The position numbers and the translations under genes were made by a program. This document shows, in pieces, positions 48,936 to 57,786 of a stretch of DNA of 64,000 nt; within the stretch, counting starts at the first letter, position 1; the number at the start of each line of letters is the position of its first letter. This DNA comes from an uncultured Erythrobacter sp. (lineage in GTDB: Bacteria > Pseudomonadota > Alphaproteobacteria > Sphingomonadales > Sphingomonadaceae). The stretch is from NCBI GenBank assembly GCA_947488085.1, contig CANKYI010000001.1, positions 62,001 to 126,000 of the forward strand, given 5' to 3'. The notes under the pieces are model-generated. The model was not told the DNA's origin, ran no database searches, and saw only the letters and a program-made list of their open reading frames with translations.

Positions 48936-51431
48936 ATGAACAACCTTATTCGTGGCGCGCTTTTGACGGCCAGCATGATGACACCTGCGGGACTTTTGGC
49001 TCAAGATGTTGCGACTAGCGTGGATGAAGAGGCTTCTGCACCGGAGAATGAAAACGTCATTATCGTGACGGCGCGCAAGACTGAAGAGAGCATTCAGGAT
49101 GTTCCGATCGCGGTCTCTGCGTTCACTGGCGAAGACCTCTTTGAGCAGGGCATAACCGATATTGAGCAATTGTCCCGCCGCACGCCGGGCTTTGTGTTTG
49201 ACACGCCTTTTGGTCGCCAGTTTGATCGCCCGATCATTCGTGGGCAGGCGAACATTCTGGGCGATTCCGGCGTTTCGGTGTTTGTCGATAACGTCAATGT
49301 TACGCAGTCCATCCGCAGCTTGAACTTTGGCGATATCGACAGCATCGAAATCATCAAAGGACCGCAATCCGCACTGTTTGGACGCAACACCTATTCCGGC
49401 GCGATCAACATCACGACCCGCCAACCGACAAATGATTTCGGCGGCGAATTGAGTGTCGAAATCGGCGAGGATGACTTGTATCAAGTCCTCGGCAATGTTC
49501 GCGGACCTATCATTGATGACCGGGTCTTTTTCTCGATTGCGGCGCGGTACTACGACTTTAAGAGTGAATTTGACCGGCCCGGCAATATCAACCCATCCTT
49601 AGGCAACGAGTCTTCATTCAGCATCGGCGGCACTCTGGAAATTCGCCCTGTCGATGGCTGGACCTCGAAAATTCGCGTGGCATATAACGAGGATGATGAC
49701 GGCCACTTCCCAATTGGATTGTTTGGCTTCCAAAACCTCAATGTGAATGTGCCGGGCGGCACTGACTTGGGCGGCGTCCAGCCGTTCTTCCAAGGCGTTG
49801 TGCCATCGTTGGTACCTAACCCGAGCGGGTCACCACAGATTTCCGATACGCTGGGCGCTGGCGGCGGGATTGAGCGTGAGGAATTCTTCTTCTCGCTCAA
49901 CAACGAGTTTGAGTTGGACGGCTACACGCTGGTTTCCACATTGGGTTACACCCGTGAGGAATTTCGCGACGAGTTGGATAGCGATGGACAGCCTGGGTCA
50001 TTCGGCACCGCATCGGTTGCTGCGCCATTTCCTGCGCCATTCATTTTCCCAGGTGCAACTGGCGTGGTCTTGCTGCCTTTTGATTTCACCACCACCGATG
50101 ATGACCGGCAGACCACCTATGTGGCCGAAATCCGGTTGGATTCCCCCGCAGATATGCCTTTTCGTTGGCGCGTAGGCGGCTATTATTTCCGCAACAATCA
50201 GCGCGATGAAAGTCTGCTTGGCGCCTTTACACCTGAGCGTCAGGCCGCGGTTGAGGCGTCGGGTCAGGCGACCATTGCTCAGATCGCAGCGGCATTGGGT
50301 GTGCCAGCATTCACGGTCATCAATCTGGGTGGCGGCTTCGATATTGGCCCGATTGATCCCGAAGAAACGACGATCGAAAACTTCTCGGTTTTCGGATCGG
50401 CCACATATGATTTGACTGACCGTTTGACCGCAACAGCAGAACTGCGCTGGGCGGAAGAGACGCGGCGTCTGCGTGTGTTCGATTTCGACACTGGCGGTTT
50501 GACCAGTCTCGCGGATGGCTCTGCTTTTGATGTTGAGGCGCAGTTTGACGCGATCACGCCGCGGTTCATTCTGGATTTCGAAGCGACCCGCGACAATTTG
50601 ATCTATGCCAGCGCCGCGCGCGGCACCAAGCCGGGCGGATTTAACGGTGCGCAAGGCTTTGAGTTCGGCTTCGGTACGTTTGATGAAGAATCGGTTTGGC
50701 AGTTTGAATTGGGGTCGAAAAATGCCTTCCTCAACAACAACCTCATCTTCAACGTCGCTGCGTTCTATTCGAGCCTTCAAGACTATCAGCTGACCGAAAA
50801 CCTTGCCGCACTGGGCGCGGCTAGCACCACGGGATCAGTCACCGCGAACCTTGGCGATGTCGACATTTACGGGATTGAGATCGACACGGTATGGACCCCT
50901 GCATCGCTTCCCGGTGTGACCATTGGCGGCAGTTATGCGTGGACGGATACCGAATTCAGTTCCGGCACAGAGGCGACCCAAGGTGCGGTGTTCGGCGATC
51001 CTGATCTGACCGGGCAGAGTCTGCCGCGTCAGGCCCGTCATCAAGCTGCGTTCTATGCTGACTACGAAACCGCGCTAAGCGATGATTTTGGCGCGGTCTT
51101 CTCGCTCAATGGTAACTACCTCTCGAGCCGCTTCGCACAGGTTCAAAACCTTGCCGAATCCGGTGAAGCGTTCGAGCTCGATGCTCGCGTAACGTTCAAA
51201 TATGGCGAAAATCTCAGCCTTACTATTTATGGCAAGAACTTGACCGATGAGAACGCGCCGCTGGGTGTGCTGCGCTTTATTGATCCGACGGGTGGCAATG
51301 GCAGCTTTGTTGTGAATGGCACGAATATCGCCAATGGCTTTACGCTCAGCTCAGCTGGTCAATCGCGAGGCTTTCAAATCAACAACCGTTTGGGTCGTCG
51401 GTTTGGCGCTATCGCGCGGCTCAAATTCTGA
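48936..51431 (+). CDS. TonB-dependent outer-membrane receptor, 831 aa
   Basis: Short signal peptide (MNNLIRGALLTASMMTPAGLLA), TonB box NVIIVTARK, plug (VPIAVSAFTGEDLFEQGI and IEIIKGPQSALFGRNTYSGAI) and a barrel ending IARLKF. GGGAGG upstream fixes the ATG at 48936. Downstream of operator site 6 and followed by a terminator, so it is a single-gene unit. It is only distantly similar to the other two receptors, which suggests it binds another part or form of the substrate, or a different ligand under the same control. Confidence 0.92.
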   Translation: MNNLIRGALLTASMMTPAGLLAQDVATSVDEEASAPENENVIIVTARKTEESIQDVPIAVSAFTGEDLFEQGITDIEQLSRRTPGFVFDTPFGRQFDRPIIRGQANILGDSGVSVFVDNVNVTQSIRSLNFGDIDSIEIIKGPQSALFGRNTYSGAINITTRQPTNDFGGELSVEIGEDDLYQVLGNVRGPIIDDRVFFSIAARYYDFKSEFDRPGNINPSLGNESSFSIGGTLEIRPVDGWTSKIRVAYNEDDDGHFPIGLFGFQNLNVNVPGGTDLGGVQPFFQGVVPSLVPNPSGSPQISDTLGAGGGIEREEFFFSLNNEFELDGYTLVSTLGYTREEFRDELDSDGQPGSFGTASVAAPFPAPFIFPGATGVVLLPFDFTTTDDDRQTTYVAEIRLDSPADMPFRWRVGGYYFRNNQRDESLLGAFTPERQAAVEASGQATIAQIAAALGVPAFTVINLGGGFDIGPIDPEETTIENFSVFGSATYDLTDRLTATAELRWAEETRRLRVFDFDTGGLTSLADGSAFDVEAQFDAITPRFILDFEATRDNLIYASAARGTKPGGFNGAQGFEFGFGTFDEESVWQFELGSKNAFLNNNLIFNVAAFYSSLQDYQLTENLAALGAASTTGSVTANLGDVDIYGIEIDTVWTPASLPGVTIGGSYAWTDTEFSSGTEATQGAVFGDPDLTGQSLPRQARHQAAFYADYETALSDDFGAVFSLNGNYLSSRFAQVQNLAESGEAFELDARVTFKYGENLSLTIYGKNLTDENAPLGVLRFIDPTGGNGSFVVNGTNIANGFTLSSAGQSRGFQINNRLGRRFGAIARLKF

Positions 51432-51456
51432 TCCAGACTTTACTGTTGGACGCACT

Positions 51457-51488
51457 GGGGCGGGGGCTGGGGCTTCCGCCCCTTTTTT
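51457..51488 (+). terminator. Rho-independent terminator after the TonB receptor
   Basis: GGGGCGG (51457-51463) pairs with CCGCCCC (51476-51482), then six T. It lies 25 bases after the receptor stop. Confidence 0.8.
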
Positions 51489-51515
51489 GTGGACGACTGT
51501 GCAACGAATGTACTT

Positions 51516-52934
51516 TTAGCTGAGTTCCAGCACGCGATGGGCGGCGGTCTCTCCGCTTTCGAGCGCGCCTTCCATCCCGCTGGAGCTTTGCGCCAGATGC
51601 TCACCTGCAAAATTCAGGCGATTGCCCTGCCAGTTGGTCGCGGCGGCAAGGTCACGGGCCATGCCGGTTCCAATGTGATGATAAATGCCGCGCGCTGAGC
51701 TGGATTTCTGCCAGCTGAAATGGCGCAACACTCTTAGTTTCCCGCGCGCAGAGGGGCGCATTGTCTCGATCTTGTTGATGATAGTGCGGTCCGCGTCTTC
51801 GCGAGGCATCCGGTCGAGCAGATCAGCCCCAGCGCCTGTTGTCCAAAGTTTGAGCATGGGCGGCGCGGTTTGGTCTCCATCGCCAAGCACAAAGACGCGC
51901 CCAATCAGCGGATCATCGCTCCACAATGTGTCCGGCAATCCATCCTCGCGCCAAAACGCACTGCGAGCTTCGATATAGGCGAAGCTGGCGCGGGTGTAGG
52001 GCAGACCGGCGACCATGCGCGCGATTGCGGACGTAAGCCTTGCGGACATTGCGATGTGCCGCAGTGCGGAAAAGGGAATCGTACAAATGCAGTGCTTTGC
52101 GCGAATGGTATGATCGGTCAGGTGGATGGTTACGCCGTCATCCTCTTCCATGATGGCCGTGACCCGTTCGCCCAATCGCGGTGCTTCGCGCAATTCTGCA
52201 GCCATCGCTTCCGGCAACCTCTGTGAGCCGCCTGTAATGGTAGAAACCGGCCCTGCTCCGGCGCGGAAATTCGCGACGGATCGAGCTAGATGAACTCGCG
52301 AAAGTCCGGCGAGCGAATTGCCGTTTAGATTGGCTTCTATCAATCGCATTTCTTCACCGCTTGCGCCGGCTTGCAACAGCATCTGGTGCAGGGAAATGTC
52401 GTGTTCGATTGAGGTGTTTAGCCAGTCCGATGTGTTTTCAAACCGCGGCAATGGGCTTAGATATGCGCGCAACAATGATGCTGGTTCAACGTCACGTTTA
52501 TCATCGGGTAAAGTGTTGGCCGCGCTGGCCTGCCACCCTTCGCTGGCCACAGATTGTCCATTAATGTGGTACAAATTGCCGGGCACTTGAACGCGACCAG
52601 CACCTGCCCCCTCACCCGTATCGCGTGCGATTCCCAGCCGGTCGGCAATGGTGTGGAGCCGCTGATAGCGCGCGCCGACTTGGATGCCGCCTGCCTCAGG
52701 TGCACCAGGGAGATCATCCAGCGTGTGAAGGCGCCCGCCGATCCTACGCTCCGCCTCAATCGTGACAGTGCGCAATCCTGCCTGTTCAAGAATATGCGCC
52801 GCGTTAAGCCCCGCCAAACCAGCGCCGATGATTGCGACATCGGCCTGCGTTGAACCCCATGCGGCGCGCGGTGCGGCCCCTGCCAACAGCGCCGCACCGC
52901 CTCCAGCGAGGAAAGAGCGGCGTGTTGGCATCAT
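51516..52934 (-). CDS. Flavin monoamine oxidase family protein, Tat-exported, about 472 aa
   Basis: The leader MMPTRRSFLAGGGAALLAGAA is a clear twin-arginine signal. It is followed by the FAD motif ADVAIIGAGLAGLNAAHILEQAG, the IGGRLHTLDD segment and a C-terminal NFAGEHLAQSSSGMEGALESGETAA flavin block. The enzyme oxidises an amine or a related C-N/C-C bond in the periplasm. The start is 52934 (or the next ATG at 52931), 17 bases after the DUF1838 stop. A broken relative lies at 24362-24905. With DUF1838 it forms a two-gene unit under operator site 7. Confidence 0.87.
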   Translation of the reverse strand: MMPTRRSFLAGGGAALLAGAAPRAAWGSTQADVAIIGAGLAGLNAAHILEQAGLRTVTIEAERRIGGRLHTLDDLPGAPEAGGIQVGARYQRLHTIADRLGIARDTGEGAGAGRVQVPGNLYHINGQSVASEGWQASAANTLPDDKRDVEPASLLRAYLSPLPRFENTSDWLNTSIEHDISLHQMLLQAGASGEEMRLIEANLNGNSLAGLSRVHLARSVANFRAGAGPVSTITGGSQRLPEAMAAELREAPRLGERVTAIMEEDDGVTIHLTDHTIRAKHCICTIPFSALRHIAMSARLTSAIARMVAGLPYTRASFAYIEARSAFWREDGLPDTLWSDDPLIGRVFVLGDGDQTAPPMLKLWTTGAGADLLDRMPREDADRTIINKIETMRPSARGKLRVLRHFSWQKSSSARGIYHHIGTGMARDLAAATNWQGNRLNFAGEHLAQSSSGMEGALESGETAAHRVLELS

Positions 52935-52951
52935 AGCATCTGTTCTTGCGC

Positions 52952-53884
52952 TTATTCTTCGGACGCTGTCTCGGGACCTTCGGCACTCTCGGCGCGTGCG
53001 GCATCCGTCAAAAGCTTGAACTTGGTCCAAGTCGTCTCGTTCCGACGCATGTCATCCATGGGCGGCGCTTCTTCATAGATCGGGTAGTTTTCTCGGATTT
53101 CATCTTTGAGCACATCGGGCAATGCTTCAAAGCCACCCGGTAGTTTACGGCCCATTGCGTTGAACACCATTTGGCCCGGACGCCCGCCCATTTCCATCCA
53201 TGGTGCCCAGGGTGAAATGCGAACCCAGCTGATCATTGGATAGGCCGTCGGCAGGCTAGAATCATAAAGCTCGTCTTTGAGCGCCGCGAAATCGAAGATC
53301 TCCATCGCGTGATATTGGTTGCCGACATTTGCCTGATAGTCGCCGCCAAGTGGATTAGTGTAGAACAAAGGCACTTCGAACGGGATAAAAACAAACGGAC
53401 CATCTTCGCGCAACGTGGACATGGAAAATGGTGTTCCGTCTGCACCTCTTGGGAAGTTGGGGCGGCCATTCACTGGGTCATTGTGGATTTGCATGACCGA
53501 AACCGTCTCGCCAGTATATGGGTTCTCCCATTCATCGACGACCTCACCGGTTTCCGGATCCAGCATGAGCATCACTTCACGGCTGATTAAGCGCCAGCCG
53601 GTGCCACGCTCTGGGTCAGTTACTTCGACACAGCGGCGAATGTTCATACCTTCGCCGCGGAACAACAATTTATCGCGAACGCCGGGTGATCGGCCATAGA
53701 TATTGCCAGACCAGTGATATACGGCTGGCTCTTCGGCTGAGACGCCGCATTGCAATCTCTTGGAAATCTCGAGCGCATCTTCTGGAACATTGGGGTCGAG
53801 GGTCTGCGCAGAGGCCGTTCCAGTCATCGCTGCAACGCTGGCGAGCAGGCTGGATGCAATCAAAAGTGGCTTTGTGAAGTTCAT
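52952..53884 (-). CDS. DUF1838 family exported protein, 310 aa
   Basis: Signal peptide (residues 1-26, ending GTASA), then DUF1838 blocks: EISKRLQCGVSAEEPAVYHWSGNIYGRSPG, LFRGEGMNIRRCVEV, SREVMLMLDPETGEVVDEWENPYTGE and ISWVRISPWAPWMEMGGRPGQMVFNAMG. AGGAGGG lies 5 bases before the ATG at 53884. DUF1838 is a largely uncharacterised secreted/periplasmic family frequent in sphingomonads. It probably works with the Tat-exported amine oxidase that follows. Function unknown. Confidence 0.82.
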   Translation of the reverse strand: MNFTKPLLIASSLLASVAAMTGTASAQTLDPNVPEDALEISKRLQCGVSAEEPAVYHWSGNIYGRSPGVRDKLLFRGEGMNIRRCVEVTDPERGTGWRLISREVMLMLDPETGEVVDEWENPYTGETVSVMQIHNDPVNGRPNFPRGADGTPFSMSTLREDGPFVFIPFEVPLFYTNPLGGDYQANVGNQYHAMEIFDFAALKDELYDSSLPTAYPMISWVRISPWAPWMEMGGRPGQMVFNAMGRKLPGGFEALPDVLKDEIRENYPIYEEAPPMDDMRRNETTWTKFKLLTDAARAESAEGPETASEE

Positions 53885-53915
53885 AAATACCCTCCTGGAT
53901 CGTGCCCGCTGACAA

Positions 53916-53933
53916 AATTTGTCCGGACAAATT
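53916..53933. promoter_or_regulatory. TTGTCCGGACAA operator (site 7)
   Basis: Perfect 18-bp palindrome, AATTTGTCCGGACAAATT, 32 bases before the DUF1838 start on the leftward side of the divergent region. Confidence 0.75.
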
Positions 53934-53957
53934 GTCATTTCGTCCTTGACTTTAGAT

Positions 53958-53969
53958 TTGTCCGGACAA
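53958..53969. promoter_or_regulatory. TTGTCCGGACAA operator (site 8)
   Basis: Exact palindrome centred 39 bp from site 7. A TTGACT -35-like hexamer (53946-53951) lies just before it on the plus strand, so the site falls in the spacer and would block RNA polymerase for the lyase operon. Confidence 0.75.
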
Positions 53970-54027
53970 ATTGTGAAGAGAGAACTTCAAAATTATCAAA
54001 TTCGACAATAAGGACGCACCGATTCTC

Positions 54028-54852
54028 GTGACAACAGCCTCTTGCCTCTTGTTTGTGCCCGGTTCACGCAGTGACCGCTTTGCCAAAGCGAAAGCGGGCG
54101 GCGCCGATCTAACGGTCATCGATCTGGAAGATGCGGTTGCAGCCGAGGATAAGGTGAGTGCGCGCAATGATGCGCTCGCACAAATTGCCGCAGACCGAGC
54201 TGGTTGGGCGATACGTATCAACGCAGTGACAACCGCAGCCGGAGTGCGCGATCTCGCAATTCTAAGCGAGCACGACACATTGCCAGAAACTTTGCTGGTC
54301 CCGATGGTTGAGGCCTCGGCAGAGATCGATGTCGTTGTCGGTGCCTTGGGCGATGCGTGTCCGGAGTTAATCCCCCTGATTGAAACGCCAAAAGGCCTGC
54401 GTCATGCGCTAGAGATTGCAAAACACGAACATGTCACGGCCATGATGTTTGGCGGCGGAGACTTTTCTGGTGAGCTGGGCGTAGAGCTGGCTTGGGAGCC
54501 ACTTTTAACAGCTAGGCAACAGTTCATTCTTGCCTGTGCCGAAGCGGGCAAGCCTGCCATCGATGTGCCTTTTATCAAGCTTGATGATGAGGTTGGCCTC
54601 GCCGATGAATGCGCGCGTGCTCAGGCTATCGGTTTTGTCGGCAAAGCCGCCATTCACCCGCGGCAATTGCCCGCAATCAAGCAAGCTTTTGCGCCAAGCG
54701 AAGCTGAAGTCGAAGAGGCGCGCGAGGCGCTTGCCGCATATGAAGCAGGCGGGGAGCGCGCAATCCGGTTTAATGGTCGCATGTTAGAGGCGCCATTTAT
54801 CAAAAAATATCGCGCGATCATTGCGCGGCACAAGGAGTTGACCAATGCGTGA
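54028..54852 (+). CDS. HpcH/HpaI/CitE-family aldolase/lyase, 274 aa
   Basis: A CitE-type TIM barrel: LLFVPGSRSDRF, VIDLEDAV, RINA with R63, LIETPKGL with E119, MMFGGGDFSGELG with D145 and GKAAIHPRQL. Members cleave citramalyl-CoA, malyl-CoA or related 3-hydroxy-diacyl-CoAs. The start is a GTG; the AAGGA upstream is rather distant. It overlaps the MaoC gene by 8 bases. First gene of a rightward operon with hydratase, dehydrogenase and two CoA-transferases behind operator site 8. Confidence 0.87.
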   Translation: MTTASCLLFVPGSRSDRFAKAKAGGADLTVIDLEDAVAAEDKVSARNDALAQIAADRAGWAIRINAVTTAAGVRDLAILSEHDTLPETLLVPMVEASAEIDVVVGALGDACPELIPLIETPKGLRHALEIAKHEHVTAMMFGGGDFSGELGVELAWEPLLTARQQFILACAEAGKPAIDVPFIKLDDEVGLADECARAQAIGFVGKAAIHPRQLPAIKQAFAPSEAEVEEAREALAAYEAGGERAIRFNGRMLEAPFIKKYRAIIARHKELTNA

Positions 54853-55354
54853 TGGCGTAATCGAAGTTTCCCCAGGCCGTTTTCGAGAAGTGCAAGGCCG
54901 CTATTTCGAAGACTTCGTGGAAGGTCACGTTTATGAGCACCGCCCCGGACGCACCATTACGGATGCGGACAATGTGTGGTTCACTCTGCTCACCATGAAC
55001 ACCCACCCTGCGCATTTCGACTATGAGTTGTCTAAGGACACTGAGTTTGGAAAGCCTTTGGTGGTCAGCCCTTTCACTATTGCGCTGATGACCGGCATGA
55101 GCGTCTCTGACACCAGCGGCAAAGCGATCGCCAATCTGGGCTGGGACGAAGTGCGTATGACCAAACCGCTTTTTGTTGGCGATACGATCTATTGCGAAAG
55201 CGAAGTTCTGGAAAAGCGCGAAAGCAAGAGTCGCCCTGAACAAGGCATCGTGACCTTTAAAACCGTCGGCAAGAACCAGCACGGCGAAGTCGTCAGCCAT
55301 TACAAGCGCACTGTGCTTGTGTGGAAGCGCGGCTTTGGTGGTCTCGACGACTAG
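54845..55354 (+). CDS. MaoC-like hot-dog enoyl-CoA hydratase (mesaconyl-CoA-hydratase-like), 169 aa
   Basis: A single hot-dog domain with GRYFEDFVEGHVYEHRPGRTITDADNVWFTLLTMNTHPAHFDYE, the hydratase-2 type motif (His/Asn around the oxyanion hole), and SPFTIALMTGMSVSDTSG. Closest in style to mesaconyl-C1-CoA hydratases. It would hydrate an unsaturated diacyl-CoA, producing the substrate of the CitE-like lyase encoded just upstream. The genes overlap by 8 bases. Confidence 0.85.
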   Translation: MRDGVIEVSPGRFREVQGRYFEDFVEGHVYEHRPGRTITDADNVWFTLLTMNTHPAHFDYELSKDTEFGKPLVVSPFTIALMTGMSVSDTSGKAIANLGWDEVRMTKPLFVGDTIYCESEVLEKRESKSRPEQGIVTFKTVGKNQHGEVVSHYKRTVLVWKRGFGGLDD

Positions 55355-55378
55355 AAATCTCCCCTAAAGGAATCAATC

Positions 55379-56563
55379 ATGGCAACTGCCGCAAATCTTG
55401 AAGATCAGATCCGCACCATCGATCCTGCTGAAGAACGCGCCTTTATGGATGCGATCGACCGCTGGATGGAGCGCGAAGTTATCCCTGTGATCCAGCATCA
55501 CGACCACAATGATTTGTGGCCGGAAAAGCTGGTTGATCAAATGGCTGAGATGGGTTTGTTTGGCGCGACTATCGGTCAGGAATATGGCGGTCTTGGCCTG
55601 CCAGCGACGACCTATGCTAAAATTGTGATGCGCATTTCCAGCCACTGGATGGCGATCACTGGCATCTTCAATTCGCACCTCATCATGGCAGCAGCAGTTG
55701 AGCGGTTCGGCACGCCAGAACAGAAAATGAAATGGCTGCCAAAGTTTGCAAGCGGTGAAATCCGTGGGGGGCTCGCTTTGACAGAGCCGAATGCGGGCAC
55801 CGATCTTCAGGCGATCCGAACTGTCGCGGTGAAAGATGGCGATGATTATGTGATCAACGGCACCAAAACTTGGATTTCAAATGCATTGAATGGCCAGTGT
55901 TTTGCGATGCTGGTGAAGACCGATCCCAACGCCGATCCGCGATATAAGGGCATGAGCTTGTTTATCGCTGACAAGCGTGATGGCCTGACCACCGGCAAGA
56001 AATTCGACAAGCTTGGCTATAAGGCCATCGACAGCGCTGAGCTGATCATGGAAGATTACCGCATCCCGGCTGATCAATTGATCGGCGGCGTAGAGGGGCA
56101 GGGTTTCTTCCAAGCGACAGGCGGTCTCGAACTGGGCCGGATCAATGTTGCGGCGCGCGGGGTTGGCCTTGCGGAAGGCTCACTGCGTCTTGCTACTGAA
56201 TACGCGCAGCAACGCGAAACGATGGGCAAACCTATTGCTCAACATCAGGCAATTCAGCTGAAGCTGGGCGAGATGGTGACGCGGGCGCGTGCGGCGCGCC
56301 TGCTGACGCTTGACGCATCGGAAGCTTATGATTCTGGTGAGCGCTGCGATTTCGAAGCTGGCATGGCCAAATATTTCGCATCCGAGGCAGCTGTTGAGAA
56401 CAGCCAAGAGGCCATGCGCGTCTTTGGCGGATATTCCTATTCGAAGGAATATGACATTGAACGATATTACCGCGACAGCATGTTGATGTGCATTGGTGAG
56501 GGGACCAACGAAATGCAGCGAATGATAATCGCCAAACAGCACCTTAGAGCCAACCCGGTCTGA
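55379..56563 (+). CDS. Acyl-CoA dehydrogenase, 394 aa
   Basis: The full ACAD fold: VTLTEPNAGTD-like block GGLALTEPNAGTDLQAIRT, WISNAL, the FAD-contact LGYKAIDSAEL, QFGxxIxxxQ equivalent RETMGKPIAQHQAIQLKLGEM and the C-terminal GGYSYSKEYDIERYYRDSMLMCIGEGTNEMQR. Oxidises an acyl-CoA to the enoyl-CoA, passing electrons to ETF. A ribosome site is present before the ATG at 55379. In this operon it would feed the MaoC hydratase. Confidence 0.92.
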   Translation: MATAANLEDQIRTIDPAEERAFMDAIDRWMEREVIPVIQHHDHNDLWPEKLVDQMAEMGLFGATIGQEYGGLGLPATTYAKIVMRISSHWMAITGIFNSHLIMAAAVERFGTPEQKMKWLPKFASGEIRGGLALTEPNAGTDLQAIRTVAVKDGDDYVINGTKTWISNALNGQCFAMLVKTDPNADPRYKGMSLFIADKRDGLTTGKKFDKLGYKAIDSAELIMEDYRIPADQLIGGVEGQGFFQATGGLELGRINVAARGVGLAEGSLRLATEYAQQRETMGKPIAQHQAIQLKLGEMVTRARAARLLTLDASEAYDSGERCDFEAGMAKYFASEAAVENSQEAMRVFGGYSYSKEYDIERYYRDSMLMCIGEGTNEMQRMIIAKQHLRANPV

Positions 56564-56571
56564 TCGCGGGT

Positions 56572-57780
56572 ATGAGCGAGGCACTCCCACTTGCGGGCTT
56601 CCGGATAATCAGCGCTGAGCAATATGGCGCTGGTCCCTATGGTACGATGCATCTTGCGCAATTGGGTGCGGAGGTGATCAAGATTGAACCTCCGCGTAAG
56701 AACGGTAAAGGTGGTGGGGACACTGCGCGCGCTGTGGGGCCGCATTTCCTGCGAGAGGCGGAAAGCTTGTATTTTCAGGCGTTCAATCTCAACAAGAAGT
56801 CGCTCACTCTCGATCTTCGCACGCCTGAGGGCCAGAAGATTTTCCGCGATCTGGCAGCGAACAGCCATGCTGTGGCCAACAATATGCGCGGCGATCTGCC
56901 GGATAAGCTTGGCCTGACCTATGACGCATTGAAGGATGTGAACCCGGCGCTCGTCTGTGCGCATCTATCCGCCTATGGTCGTGACAATGAACGCGCCAAA
57001 TGGCCCGGCTATGACTACCTGATGCAGGCCGAGGCAGGGTATTGCGCCGTTACCGGGGAACCCGGCGGTGAGCCTCAGCGAATGGGCCTGTCGATGGTCG
57101 ATTTTATGACCGGCACGATCTTTACGATTGGGTTGTTGTCTGCACTGCTCGACGCACAGCGCAGCGGTAAGGGGCGCGACATTGATACCGATCTGCTTTC
57201 TGCGGCAGTCCATCAAACGAGCTATCCCGCGCTTTGGTATATGAATGAGCAGGATGAAACTGGGCGCACACCGCGCAGCGCGCATCCCTCCGCTACGCCA
57301 AGCCAGATGTTCAAAGCAGCGGATGGCTATATGTTCATCATGTGCCAATTGCCCAAGTTCTGGGACATTTTGGTCGATAAAATGGGCAGAGACGATCTGC
57401 GGGATGACCCCCGTTTTGCCAGCAATGCTGATCGGCTCGCGAACCGCGCTGATCTGACTGAGCTGCTCGATGCCGAAATCGCGCAAAAGCCGATGGCGCA
57501 TTGGCAGGATTTGCTCGCTGGCTTTGTGCCTGTGGCCCCGGTCTACGAACTGGGCGCTGCGCTGGATAATCCTTGGCTGGAGACGACCGGCATGCGCGAC
57601 AGCATCGATCACCCTGACCGCGACAATATTCAAATCCTTGCCAGCCCGATTAAAGTGGATGGCAAGCGGCCACCCAATCGCGCCGCCCCATTGTTGGGTG
57701 CAGATAATGACGGTATCTTGAGTGATCTCGGATATAGCGAAGATGCGATTGCCCGGCTGCGTGATGGCGGTATCATCTAA
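56572..57780 (+). CDS. CaiB/BaiF family CoA-transferase, 402 aa
   Basis: Class III CoA-transferase with FRIISAEQYGAGPYGTMHLAQLGAEVIKIEPP, a variant NNMRGDLPDKLGL in place of the usual NFRPG block, and catalytic Asp177 in LSMVDFMTG. It lies 8 bases after the acyl-CoA dehydrogenase and 6 before a second transferase. Class III enzymes normally work as homodimers, but the tandem arrangement with a diverged partner could indicate a heteromer, as in succinyl-CoA:benzylsuccinate or citramalate CoA-transferase. Confidence 0.87.
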   Translation: MSEALPLAGFRIISAEQYGAGPYGTMHLAQLGAEVIKIEPPRKNGKGGGDTARAVGPHFLREAESLYFQAFNLNKKSLTLDLRTPEGQKIFRDLAANSHAVANNMRGDLPDKLGLTYDALKDVNPALVCAHLSAYGRDNERAKWPGYDYLMQAEAGYCAVTGEPGGEPQRMGLSMVDFMTGTIFTIGLLSALLDAQRSGKGRDIDTDLLSAAVHQTSYPALWYMNEQDETGRTPRSAHPSATPSQMFKAADGYMFIMCQLPKFWDILVDKMGRDDLRDDPRFASNADRLANRADLTELLDAEIAQKPMAHWQDLLAGFVPVAPVYELGAALDNPWLETTGMRDSIDHPDRDNIQILASPIKVDGKRPPNRAAPLLGADNDGILSDLGYSEDAIARLRDGGII

Positions 57781-57786
57781 GTCATT

